Below are positions 56,708 through 64,000 of a stretch of 64,000 bases of DNA, in pieces (within the stretch, counting starts at the first letter, position 1; the number at the start of each line of letters is the position of its first letter). This stretch comes from Nocardioides alkalitolerans. Its GTDB lineage: Bacteria; Actinomycetota; Actinomycetes; Propionibacteriales; Nocardioidaceae. Made by a program: the position numbers and the translations under genes. The notes beneath the pieces are model-generated. The model ran no database searches, had not been told where the DNA came from, and saw only the letters and a list, made by a program, of their open reading frames with translations. The stretch lies in contig CP116227.1 in assembly GCA_038184435.1 (NCBI GenBank), positions 1,641,501 through 1,705,500 on the forward strand, in the 5' to 3' direction.

Positions 56708-58534
56708 TCACGTGGCCACCGCCCGCTGCGCCACCCACGACGCGTGGAGCCGGGCGTAGACCGACCCCTCCGCGGCCACGAGCTCCGCGTGGGGCCCGTG
56801 CTGGACGATCCGGCCCGCGTCGACCACGACGACCTCGTCGGCCTTCTCCGCGGTGGAGAGCCGGTGGGCGATGGTGATCGCGGTGCGCCCCGCCATCAGC
56901 CGCTCGAGCGCGCGGTTGATGCGCATCTCGAGAGCCGGGTCGACCGCGCTCGTCGCCTCGTCGAGCACGAGGAGGTCGGGGTCGGCCAGGTGGGCGCGGA
57001 GCAGCGCGACGAGCTGACGCTCCCCCGCGGACAGCGACTCGCCCCGCTGGCCCACCCGGGTGTGGACGCCCTCGGGCAGGCCGGCGATCCAGTCGTCGAG
57101 CCCGATCTCGGCGGCGGCCGCGAGCACCCGGGCCTCGTCGGCGTCGAGGTCGCCGTAGCGCGCGTTGGCGAGCACCGTGTCGTCGAACAGGAACCCCTCC
57201 TGCGGCACGAGCACGACCCGCCGGCGCAGCGACGCGCCGCGCACCTCGCGCAGGTCGAGGCCGTCGAGGCGCACGGCGCCCGAGGTCGGGTCGACGAGCC
57301 GGGTGAGCAGCTTGGCGATCGTGGACTTGCCGGAGCCGGTCTCCCCCACGACGGCCACGCGGCGCCCGGCGGCGATCCGCAGCGACACGTCCCGCAGCAC
57401 CGGCTCACCGCCCGGGTACGCGAACCAGACGTCGTCGAGCTCGACGTCGACGGCCTGGTCGGGCAGGTCCGCCCCGTCCGGCCCGGGGTCGACGAGCTCG
57501 GCCGGGGTGTCGAGGAGGCCGATGACGCGGCGCCAGCCCGCGATCGCGTTCTGGGCGTCGGTGAGGATCTGCGTGCCCATCTGCACGGGCCCGACGAACA
57601 GGGTGACGAGGAACGCGAACGCGAGGATCTCACCGGCGGTCATCCGGCCGGCGATGCCGAGCAGCACCCCGATGACGATGACGCCGGCGTTGGCCAGGCC
57701 GGCCGAGATGCCGCCCAGGGAGAACGACACGGCGGTGAAGCCCTGCGCCCGCACGGCGGCCGCCCGGTAGGTGTCGATGGCGGTGTCGATCCGCGCCTGG
57801 GTGCGGCCCTCCACCGCGTAGGACCGCACGACGGCCGCGCCGACCACCGGCTCGGCGATCGCGGAGAGCATGAGGCCCACCTGGCGGCGGACCACGCCGT
57901 ACGCCTCCGAGAGCCGACGCTGGAAGTAGCGCAACGACAGGAAGAGCGGCGCGAAGCACACCCAGACCACCAGGGTGAGCTCCCAGCTGTAGATCGCCAT
58001 GACGACCGTCGCGACGAGCACCTGCCCGACGCTCACCACGAGGAGCACACCGCCGAACACGATGAACTGGCTGACCTGGTCGATGTCGCTCGTCACGCGC
58101 GACACGAGCGACCCGCGCCGCTCGGTGTCCTGCGTGCCCAGCGGCAGGTCGTGCACGTGGCGGAACGCCTTGACGCGCAGCGACGACAGGCCGGTCTCGG
58201 CGGCGCGGAAGAGGCGGTAGGTCATCAGGTACGACGCGACCCCCGTCGCGATCACCGCGACGGCGGCGAGGAGGGCCATCACGACCGTGAACCGGACGTC
58301 GGTGCCGCCGGGGGCGTTGATGCCGCGGTCGAGCGTCTGCTGCACGGCCACGGGCACGACGACCTGCCCGGCCGTGGACAGGACGGCCAGCAGGAGCGTC
58401 CCGCGGATGCCGTGGGCGAGCTCCGGCGAGTGCCGCACCCCGCGCCGGATCGTCTCGATCGCCCCGATCTCGTCGCCGGAGACGACGGCGGTCGCGGCCC
58501 GGGCGCGGCCCGGTTCGGTGGTCGGCGTGCTCAT
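56708..58534 (-). CDS. ABC exporter half-transporter, catalytically intact subunit
   Basis: A 608-aa protein with six membrane helices (residues about 40-330) and an ATPase domain. Walker A is GETGSGKST, Walker B LLVLDEATSAVD with the catalytic glutamate, and the H-loop IAHRLSTAEKADE keeps histidine, but the signature is LSAGERQ rather than LSGGQ. That is the complement of its partner encoded just upstream. The ATG at 58534 overlaps the partner's stop as ATGA. A drug, lipid or peptide exporter; substrate unknown. Confidence 0.92.
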   Translation of the reverse strand: MSTPTTEPGRARAATAVVSGDEIGAIETIRRGVRHSPELAHGIRGTLLLAVLSTAGQVVVPVAVQQTLDRGINAPGGTDVRFTVVMALLAAVAVIATGVASYLMTYRLFRAAETGLSSLRVKAFRHVHDLPLGTQDTERRGSLVSRVTSDIDQVSQFIVFGGVLLVVSVGQVLVATVVMAIYSWELTLVVWVCFAPLFLSLRYFQRRLSEAYGVVRRQVGLMLSAIAEPVVGAAVVRSYAVEGRTQARIDTAIDTYRAAAVRAQGFTAVSFSLGGISAGLANAGVIVIGVLLGIAGRMTAGEILAFAFLVTLFVGPVQMGTQILTDAQNAIAGWRRVIGLLDTPAELVDPGPDGADLPDQAVDVELDDVWFAYPGGEPVLRDVSLRIAAGRRVAVVGETGSGKSTIAKLLTRLVDPTSGAVRLDGLDLREVRGASLRRRVVLVPQEGFLFDDTVLANARYGDLDADEARVLAAAAEIGLDDWIAGLPEGVHTRVGQRGESLSAGERQLVALLRAHLADPDLLVLDEATSAVDPALEMRINRALERLMAGRTAITIAHRLSTAEKADEVVVVDAGRIVQHGPHAELVAAEGSVYARLHASWVAQRAVAT

Positions 58535-60408
58535 CGGAGCGCCTCCTCGGTGGGGCTCGACGCGAGCCGGTCGGGCCCGCCCGGCCCGTCCGCCCCGTCC
58601 GGGTCGTGGTCGTAGGCGGTCACGATCCGCGCGTAGGCGGCGTTGCGCCGCAGGAGCTCGTCGTGCGGGCCCTGGTCGACGACGCGTCCCTCGTCGAGGA
58701 ACACGACCTCGTCGGCGAGGCCGATGGTCGCCTTGCGGTAGGCCACCACGACGAGCGTGGTGCCGGCGCCGTCCCCCTCCTCGTCGGGGCTCGGCCCGCG
58801 GTCCGCGTCGTCGCGGCGGAGGGCCGCGAGGATCCGCGCCTCCACCTCCGGGTCGACGGCCGACGTCGCGTCGTCGAGCACGAGCAGCCGAGGGCGCCGC
58901 ACGAGCGCCCTGGCGAGGGAGAGACGCTGGCGCTGACCACCGGACAGGGTGGTGCCCCGCTCCCCCAGCTCGGTGTCGAGACCCGCGGGCAGGCGGCGCA
59001 CGAAGTCGGCGGCCTGCGCGGTCTCGAGCGCCGCCCACACCTCGGCGTCGTCGACGTCGAGACCGAGCGCGACGTTGCCGCGCACGGTGTCGTCGAAGAG
59101 GAAGGCCGTCTGCGGCACGACCGCGACGGCATCGGCCAGCGCGCCGTAGGCCAGGTCGCGCAGGTCGGTCCCGTCGACCCGCAGCGCCCCCGCCTGCGGG
59201 TCCACCAGCCGGGTCAGCAACGACGTCAGCGTGCTCTTGCCCGCGGCCGTCGGCCCGACGACCGCGACGGTGCGGCCCGGCTCGACCGTGAAGCTGACGT
59301 CGCGGAGCACGGGCGCGTCCGCGACGTACCCGAAGCGGACGCCCTCGACCTCCAGCCGCGCACCGGGACCGGGGCTGGCGAGACGGTCGTCGCCGAAGTC
59401 CAGGCCCCCCTCGGCGTGGAGCACGCTGCGCACCCGGTCGTAGCCGACGACGCTGCGCGGCAGGTCGCCCAGGAGCCAGCCGATGGAGCGGATCGGGAAC
59501 GCCACGACGGTCAGCAGGTAGGCCACCGTGACCACCGCACCCGGCTCGCTGGATCCGTCGAGCACCCGCGCCACGCCCACCACGAGCACGAGGAGCACCC
59601 CGATGTTGGGGATCGCGTTGAGGATCGGGTCGAACGCCGCCCGGAGCCGGCCGGCGCGGATCGCGACGTCGCGCAGCTCCTCGCTGCGCTGCCGGAAGCG
59701 CTCGGTCTCCTCCGACTCGCGCCCGAGGGTCTTCACCACGAGGGCGCCGTCGAACGACTCGTGGGCGATCTCGCTGACCACGCCCCGCAGCTCCTGCACC
59801 CGCGTCATCAGCGGGGAGGTGACGCGCTGGAACCAGAGGTTGACGACGATGACCGCCGGGAACACGAGCAGGCCGACGAGGGCCAGCACCAGGTCGGTGG
59901 CCACCATCTGCACGACGGCGATCACCATCATCGCCACGGTGCCCACGGCCATCGGCAGCGGCGCGACCGGACCCCAGGCGGCCTGCACGTCGGCGTTCGC
60001 GTTGGAGAGCAGCACCCCGGTGGGGTGGCGGTGGTGCCACGACATGGGGAGCGCCAGGTACTGCCGCGTCACGGCGCGCCGGTCGTGCGCCTCCATGCGG
60101 TACTGCATGATGCCCGCGCCGAGGCGCCGGGCGACGATGCCGACCGCGCGGAGGATGGCGACGCCGACGAACAGGGCGACCACCACGACGAGCACGCCGG
60201 CGCCGATCTCACCGTCACGGAAGGCAGGCAGCACGACGTGGTCCGTCGACCACCCGAGCACCCAGGCGTCGGCCACCGTCAGCGCACCGAACAGCACGCT
60301 GCCCAGGGTCGCGAGGGTGAAGACCCACGGCTCGCGCCGGATCGCCACCCCGAGGACCCGCAGGCCCGCCCGTGTCGCCGACGGTCGTCCGGTGCCACCT
60401 GATCGCAC
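58531..60408 (-). CDS. ABC exporter half-transporter, degenerate-site subunit
   Basis: A 625-aa protein with six helices in residues about 30-320, then an ATPase domain: Walker A GPTAAGKST, canonical signature LSGGQRQRLS, but Walker B LLVLDDATSAVD has Asp for the catalytic Glu and the H-loop VVAYRKATIGLADE has Tyr for His. It would form a heterodimer with the next gene, leaving one hydrolytic and one degenerate site. The GTG at 60408 has AGGAGGAG 8 nt upstream and was preferred to longer in-frame starts. Confidence 0.9.
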   Translation of the reverse strand: MRSGGTGRPSATRAGLRVLGVAIRREPWVFTLATLGSVLFGALTVADAWVLGWSTDHVVLPAFRDGEIGAGVLVVVVALFVGVAILRAVGIVARRLGAGIMQYRMEAHDRRAVTRQYLALPMSWHHRHPTGVLLSNANADVQAAWGPVAPLPMAVGTVAMMVIAVVQMVATDLVLALVGLLVFPAVIVVNLWFQRVTSPLMTRVQELRGVVSEIAHESFDGALVVKTLGRESEETERFRQRSEELRDVAIRAGRLRAAFDPILNAIPNIGVLLVLVVGVARVLDGSSEPGAVVTVAYLLTVVAFPIRSIGWLLGDLPRSVVGYDRVRSVLHAEGGLDFGDDRLASPGPGARLEVEGVRFGYVADAPVLRDVSFTVEPGRTVAVVGPTAAGKSTLTSLLTRLVDPQAGALRVDGTDLRDLAYGALADAVAVVPQTAFLFDDTVRGNVALGLDVDDAEVWAALETAQAADFVRRLPAGLDTELGERGTTLSGGQRQRLSLARALVRRPRLLVLDDATSAVDPEVEARILAALRRDDADRGPSPDEEGDGAGTTLVVVAYRKATIGLADEVVFLDEGRVVDQGPHDELLRRNAAYARIVTAYDHDPDGADGPGGPDRLASSPTEEALR

Positions 60409-60520
60409 GCGCGCGACTCCTCCTGGTCCGTGCACGGGTGGAGGCGGCCGCGACACGGACCCGAGACCGCGGCGACTGACCAACCTAGGCGGGCCCTCCG
60501 ACATTCCTGGCATCCCTGCC

Positions 60521-61132
60521 ATGCTGGCGCCCGTGCCCGTCCTCGTGCTCGGATCCGCGTCCCCCGCCCGCCTGCGCACGCTCCGCACGGCGGGCGTCGA
60601 ACCCGTCGTGATCGTCTCGGGCGTCGACGAGTCGGGGCTCGAGCACCTGGCGCCGACGGACCTGGCCGGCCGGCTCGCCGAGCTGAAGCGGGACGCGGTC
60701 GCCGCGCGCGACGACGTGCCCCCGGACGCCCTCGTGCTGGGCTGCGACTCGGTGCTCGAGCTCGACGGTGTCGCGCACGGCAAGCCCCGGGACGCCGAGG
60801 ACGCGATCGCGCGCTGGGCGCGCATGAGCGGACGCACCGGTCTCCTCCGCACGGGCCACGCGCTCGTCGACACGGCCACCGGCCGGCGCCGTACCGTCGT
60901 CGCCACCACCGCCGTGCACTTCGCGGAGGTGGACGAGGCGGAGGTGCGGGCCTACGTCGCGACCGGGGAGCCGCTGCACGTGGCGGGGGCGTTCACCCTC
61001 GAGGGTCTCGGCGCGGCGTTCGTGCGCGGTGTCGACGGCGACCCCCACAACGTGGTGGGCGTGAGCGTGCCGCTGCTCAGGGAGCTGCTCGCCGACCTGG
61101 GGCACCGCTGGACGGACCTGTGGTCGCGGTGA
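60521..61132 (+). CDS. maf: Maf-like nucleotide pyrophosphatase
   Basis: A 203-aa house-cleaning enzyme that hydrolyses modified nucleoside triphosphates. The N-terminal VLVLGSASPARLRTL motif, the catalytic-type VLGCDSVLELDG and GKPRDAEDA segments, and GAFTLEGLGAAFV are present. The ATG at 60521 has no clear ribosome-binding site; GTG 60533 is an alternative. Its 3' end overlaps the convergent gtrA-like gene by 56 bp. Confidence 0.9.
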   Translation: MLAPVPVLVLGSASPARLRTLRTAGVEPVVIVSGVDESGLEHLAPTDLAGRLAELKRDAVAARDDVPPDALVLGCDSVLELDGVAHGKPRDAEDAIARWARMSGRTGLLRTGHALVDTATGRRRTVVATTAVHFAEVDEAEVRAYVATGEPLHVAGAFTLEGLGAAFVRGVDGDPHNVVGVSVPLLRELLADLGHRWTDLWSR

Positions 61133-61583
61133 CCGCCAGCGGCTGCGCCGGGGTGCTGAACACGAACCGGCGGAACAGGTAGAACCGCGCCACGAAGCCG
61201 GCCGTCAGGCCGATGACGTTCGCGGAGACGTTGTCGGCGACCGGGTCCGTCAGGCCGAGCACGTTGCGGCTGAACCAGAGGCACGCGACGGGGAGGCTCA
61301 TCGTCGCGACGTTGATGACGACGTACGCCGTGAACCCGCCGTCCGCCGTCGCCGCGGCGCGGTGCTTGAACACCCAGCGGCGCGTGCCGCCGTAGCTGAT
61401 GAGCATGCCGATGGTGTTGGCGAGCACGTACGCCGACAGGGGGCGGTCCTCCAGCAGCGCCTCGCCCTGGAGGAAGCCGTGGAGCAGCCAGTTGAAGATG
61501 ACGACGGCGACCGACGTGGCGAGGAGACCGACGAGGCTGAACTTGCCCACCTCGGCAGCCAGGCGGCGCCAGCGTCTCCCCAT
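61077..61583 (-). CDS. GtrA-family membrane protein
   Basis: A 168-aa protein with four helices (VGKFSLVGLLATSVAVVIFN, SAYVLANTIGMLISYGGTR, AYVVINVATMSLPVACLW, ANVIGLTAGFVARFYLF). GtrA proteins move polyprenyl-linked sugars across the membrane. FRRFVFS at the end of the fourth helix is typical. The ATG at 61583 lies about 200 bp from the divergent carboxylase gene. It could serve the glycan genes in the window, but they are 30 kb away. Confidence 0.87.
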   Translation of the reverse strand: MGRRWRRLAAEVGKFSLVGLLATSVAVVIFNWLLHGFLQGEALLEDRPLSAYVLANTIGMLISYGGTRRWVFKHRAAATADGGFTAYVVINVATMSLPVACLWFSRNVLGLTDPVADNVSANVIGLTAGFVARFYLFRRFVFSTPAQPLAVTATTGPSSGAPGRRAAP

Positions 61584-61781
61584 GGGCAGGAGGTTATCCG
61601 CGTGCCGCCCCGCACTCGCAGGTCGCCCACCGTGTCGCCGCCGCCGACGCAGGTGGTACGCCGTACCGGAGAGTAGGTACCACGGACCGGATCCGGTGGC
61701 GATCGTTCGCTCGGTTGCCCCTAGACTCCCCTCCGGCGGTGCCCGGGTGGGCACCGCGACCGAGACCCTCGAGGAGTGACC

Positions 61782-63572
61782 GTGCCCGAGATCAAGCCCT
61801 TGCGTCGCGTGCTCATCGCCAACCGCGGTGAGATCGCGGTGCGCGTCATCCGCGCCTGCAAGGACGCCGGCATCGGCAGCGTGGCCGTCTACGCCGAGCC
61901 CGACCGCGACGCCCTCTTCGTGCGACTGGCCGACGAGGCCCACTCCCTCGAGGGCGCGACGCCGGCCGACTCCTACCTCGACATCGCGAAGATCCTCGCC
62001 GTGGCCGAGAAGTCGGGCGCCGACTCCGTGCACCCCGGCTACGGCTTCCTCGCCGAGAACGCCGACTTCGCGCAGGCCGTCATCGACGCGGGCCTGACCT
62101 GGATCGGCCCGCCGCCGGCGGCCATCGAGGCCCTGGGCGACAAGGCGAAGGCGAAGCACATCGCCGCCCGCGCGAACGCCCCCCTCGCCCCCGGCACGAA
62201 GGACCCCGTCGCGGACGCCGACGAGGTCGTGGAGTTCGCCAAGGCCAACGGCCTCCCGGTCGCCATCAAGGCGGTCTTCGGCGGCGGCGGCCGCGGCCTC
62301 AAGGTCGCCCGCACGCTCGAGGAGATCCCCGACGCCTACGACTCCGCGGTGCGCGAGGCGGTCACCGCCTTCGGCCGCGGCGAGTGCCTCGTCGAGAAGT
62401 TCCTCGACAAGCCGCGCCACGTCGAGACGCAGTGCCTCGCCGACCAGCACGGCAACGTGGTCGTCGTCTCGACCCGCGACTGCTCGCTCCAGCGCCGCAA
62501 CCAGAAGCTCGTCGAGGAGGCCCCCGCGCCGTTCCTCACCGACGCCCAGCTCACGGAGCTCTACGAGTCGTCGAAGCGCATCCTCAAGGAGGCCGGCTAC
62601 TACGGCGCGGGCACCTGCGAGTTCCTCGTCGCGCAGGACGGCACGATCTCGTTCCTCGAGGTCAACACCCGTCTCCAGGTCGAGCACTGCGTCTCCGAGG
62701 AGGTCACGGGCATCGACCTCGTGCGCGAGATGTTCCGCATCGCGGCGGGCGAGGAGCTCGGCTACGGCGACCCCGAGATCCGCGGGCACTCCATCGAGTT
62801 CCGCATCAACGCGGAGGACGGCGGCCGCAACTTCATGCCGGCCCCCGGCACCCTCACGGCGTGGAACCCGCCGCAGGGCCCCGGCGTCCGCGTCGACGGC
62901 GGCTACGAGAACGGCGAGACCATCCCGGGCTCGTTCGACTCCCTCATCGCTAAGCTCATCGTCACGGGTCGCGACCGCACGCAGGCGATCGAGCGCTCGC
63001 GCCGCGCGCTCGACGAGTTCCTCGTCGACGGCATGCCCACGGTCATCCCCTTCCACCGCGCGGTGCTCAACGACCCGGCGTACGTCGGCGCGTCGACCCC
63101 GTCCGGCGAGGGCGAGTTCACCGTGTTCACGCAGTGGATCGAGACCGAGTTCGACAACCAGATCGAGCCGTTCGGCGGCACGCCGGGCGAGGCCGACGAC
63201 GAGGGTGAGCGCCAGAAGGTCGTCGTCGAGGTCGGCGGCCGTCGTCTCGAGGTCGTCATCCCGGCCGGCCTGGGCGGCATCGCCGCCGGTCCCGCCGCGG
63301 GGGGCGCCAAGAAGCCGAAGCGGTCGGGCGGCAAGAAGGCCGGTGCCGCGGCGTCCGGCGACGCGGTCGCCTCGCCGATGCAGGGCACCATCGTCAAGGT
63401 CGTCGTCGAGGAGGGCCAGACGGTCGCCGAGGGCGACACCATCGTCGTCCTCGAGGCGATGAAGATGGAGCAGCCGCTCAAGGCCCACAAGGCCGGCACC
63501 GTCACCGGGCTCGCCGCCGAGGTCGGCGCGACGGTCGCCAACGGCGCCGTCGTCTGCGAGCTCAAGGACTGA
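61782..63572 (+). CDS. Acyl-CoA carboxylase alpha subunit (biotin carboxylase plus biotin carrier)
   Basis: A 596-aa protein of the AccA3 type. The biotin carboxylase part has LIANRGEIAVRVIRACKDAG, the glycine-rich ATP loop AVFGGGGRGLKVA and FLEVNTRLQVEHCVSEE. An Ala/Lys/Gly-rich linker leads to the biotinyl domain, with the target lysine in LEAMKMEQ, 35 residues from the C-terminus. It carboxylates its own biotin for a separate beta subunit acting on acetyl- or propionyl-CoA, not present here. The GTG at 61782 is preceded by GAGGAG; GTG 61776 is inside that site. Confidence 0.95.
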   Translation: MPEIKPLRRVLIANRGEIAVRVIRACKDAGIGSVAVYAEPDRDALFVRLADEAHSLEGATPADSYLDIAKILAVAEKSGADSVHPGYGFLAENADFAQAVIDAGLTWIGPPPAAIEALGDKAKAKHIAARANAPLAPGTKDPVADADEVVEFAKANGLPVAIKAVFGGGGRGLKVARTLEEIPDAYDSAVREAVTAFGRGECLVEKFLDKPRHVETQCLADQHGNVVVVSTRDCSLQRRNQKLVEEAPAPFLTDAQLTELYESSKRILKEAGYYGAGTCEFLVAQDGTISFLEVNTRLQVEHCVSEEVTGIDLVREMFRIAAGEELGYGDPEIRGHSIEFRINAEDGGRNFMPAPGTLTAWNPPQGPGVRVDGGYENGETIPGSFDSLIAKLIVTGRDRTQAIERSRRALDEFLVDGMPTVIPFHRAVLNDPAYVGASTPSGEGEFTVFTQWIETEFDNQIEPFGGTPGEADDEGERQKVVVEVGGRRLEVVIPAGLGGIAAGPAAGGAKKPKRSGGKKAGAAASGDAVASPMQGTIVKVVVEEGQTVAEGDTIVVLEAMKMEQPLKAHKAGTVTGLAAEVGATVANGAVVCELKD

Positions 63573-63592
63573 ACCCAGCAGCACGCTCGACG

Positions 63593-63624
63593 CGAGGCCG
63601 GATCCCGACGGGGGTCCGGCCTCG
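63593..63624 (+). terminator. Terminator of the carboxylase gene
   Basis: CGAGGCCGGA pairs with TCCGGCCTCG, with an inner CCC/GGG stem around GACG, 20 bp after the stop. Confidence 0.8.
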
Positions 63625-63652
63625 TGGCTTTCGGGGGCGGCGGCGCCCGGGG

Positions 63653-63720
63653 ACTGAACTGGGACGTTGGTACAGGCCCCAGCGCCCGCAGCCCGTCCCA
63701 GCCGCACATTTCGCAACCGG
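63653..63720. repeat. Dispersed intergenic repeat, copy A
   Basis: A 68-bp stretch beginning ACTGAACTGGGACG, with core TGGTACAGGCCCC and GCGCCCGCAGC. It aligns end to end with copy B at 63793 with about a dozen differences by eye. Confidence 0.7.
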
Positions 63721-63792
63721 GACCAGGCTCCGCCCGGACGCACCCCGGCGTGCTCCTCCCCCGGACGCGCAAGCCCGGGACGCGCGGCAGGC

Positions 63793-63861
63793 ACCGAACG
63801 GGGACGCTGGTACGGGCCCCGGCGCCCGCAGCACGCCCCAACCGCACCGTTCGCAGCCCGG
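63793..63861. repeat. Dispersed intergenic repeat, copy B
   Basis: Begins ACCGAACGGGGACG, with core TGGTACGGGCCCC and GCGCCCGCAGC, 140 bp downstream of copy A in the same orientation. Confidence 0.7.
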
Positions 63862-63913
63862 CCGAGGACCCCACGCACCCTCGCCCTTTGGGGCGAGGTG
63901 GTCGGCTGACGGC

Positions 63914-64000
63914 ATGACGCGATTCGGCTACACCCTCATGACCGAGCAGTCCGGCCCTAAGGACCTCGTGCGGCACGCCGTCGCCGCCGAGCGGGTCGGG
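63914..64000 (+). CDS. LLM-class F420-dependent oxidoreductase (3' truncated by window)
   Basis: Only the first 29 codons are present (begins MTRFGYTLMTEQSGPKDLV, then RHAVAAERVG). This start is characteristic of the luciferase-like family related to F420-dependent glucose-6-phosphate dehydrogenase. The ATG at 63914 follows a GAGGTGG region. The rest lies outside the window. Confidence 0.75.
   Translation, partial: MTRFGYTLMTEQSGPKDLVRHAVAAERVG

Larger units (their letters stand above)
63573..63913. other. 341-bp intergenic region with terminator and repeats
   Basis: No gene is seen. It holds the carboxylase terminator and two tandemly placed copies of the dispersed repeat also present at 12.16 kb, separated by GC-rich sequence. 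Confidence 0.8.

Overview
This window comes from a high-GC actinobacterium, most likely in the Propionibacteriales (Nocardioides-like). The basis is the codon bias, frequent GTG/TTG starts, and the families present: an ANTAR regulator of the PdtaR type, HGxxPAAW protein, DUF4192, DUF3068, DUF2613 and an AftD-like arabinofuranosyltransferase. The chromosome here is gene-dense. It has one tRNA, no rRNA, no insertion sequence, no prophage and no CRISPR array. Both ends are cut through genes: a sigma factor on the left and an F420-type luciferase-like oxidoreductase on the right.

Layout. 0-14 kb holds stress and housekeeping genes: a truncated stress sigma factor, a HhH-GPD DNA-repair protein, a universal stress protein, a glutamate-cysteine ligase family enzyme, DUF4192, DNA polymerase IV, oligopeptidase B, a SigB-like sigma factor behind a SigH/SigR-type promoter, dephospho-CoA kinase, a GlxA/AdpA-like regulator facing a 48-aa membrane microprotein, and ribosomal protein S1. 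14-30.6 kb is a cell-envelope glycan region: four small-molecule or sugar methyltransferases, an O-acyltransferase, a DUF3068 protein, a GT4 glycosyltransferase, an operon of an AftD-like enzyme, two multi-pass membrane proteins and DUF2613, and a flippase. 30.5-35.3 kb: polA, a thioesterase, a GNAT and DUF554. 35.4-41.2 kb: a complete branched-chain amino-acid ABC importer (livHMGF, with a convergent binding-protein gene). 41.4-50.6 kb: PdtaR, tRNA-Leu(CAA) next to a free-standing LAGLIDADG protein, pyruvate kinase and glutamate synthase (gltBD). 50.8-56.7 kb: lgt, a SCO-family protein, trpA-trpB-trpC, HGxxPAAW, the Trp-associated membrane protein and hisI, tightly overlapped; trpE is absent. 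56.7-64 kb: a heterodimeric ABC exporter with one degenerate ATP site, maf, gtrA, a biotin carboxylase/BCCP subunit and the cut oxidoreductase.

The order hisI...trpCBA-lgt...pyk...pdtaR...polA...rpsA-coaE matches what I know of Mycobacterium tuberculosis (Rv1606-Rv1631). The core is therefore vertical, and the 14-30 kb glycan block sits between rpsA and polA, which are adjacent in M. tuberculosis. The most informative non-coding signals are a GGAAT-N18-GTT promoter before the SigB-like gene, a GTTAC-N6-GAAAC GlnR-type box before gltB, AdpA-like sites and palindromes around the GlxA-family regulator, and two families of intergenic repeats.
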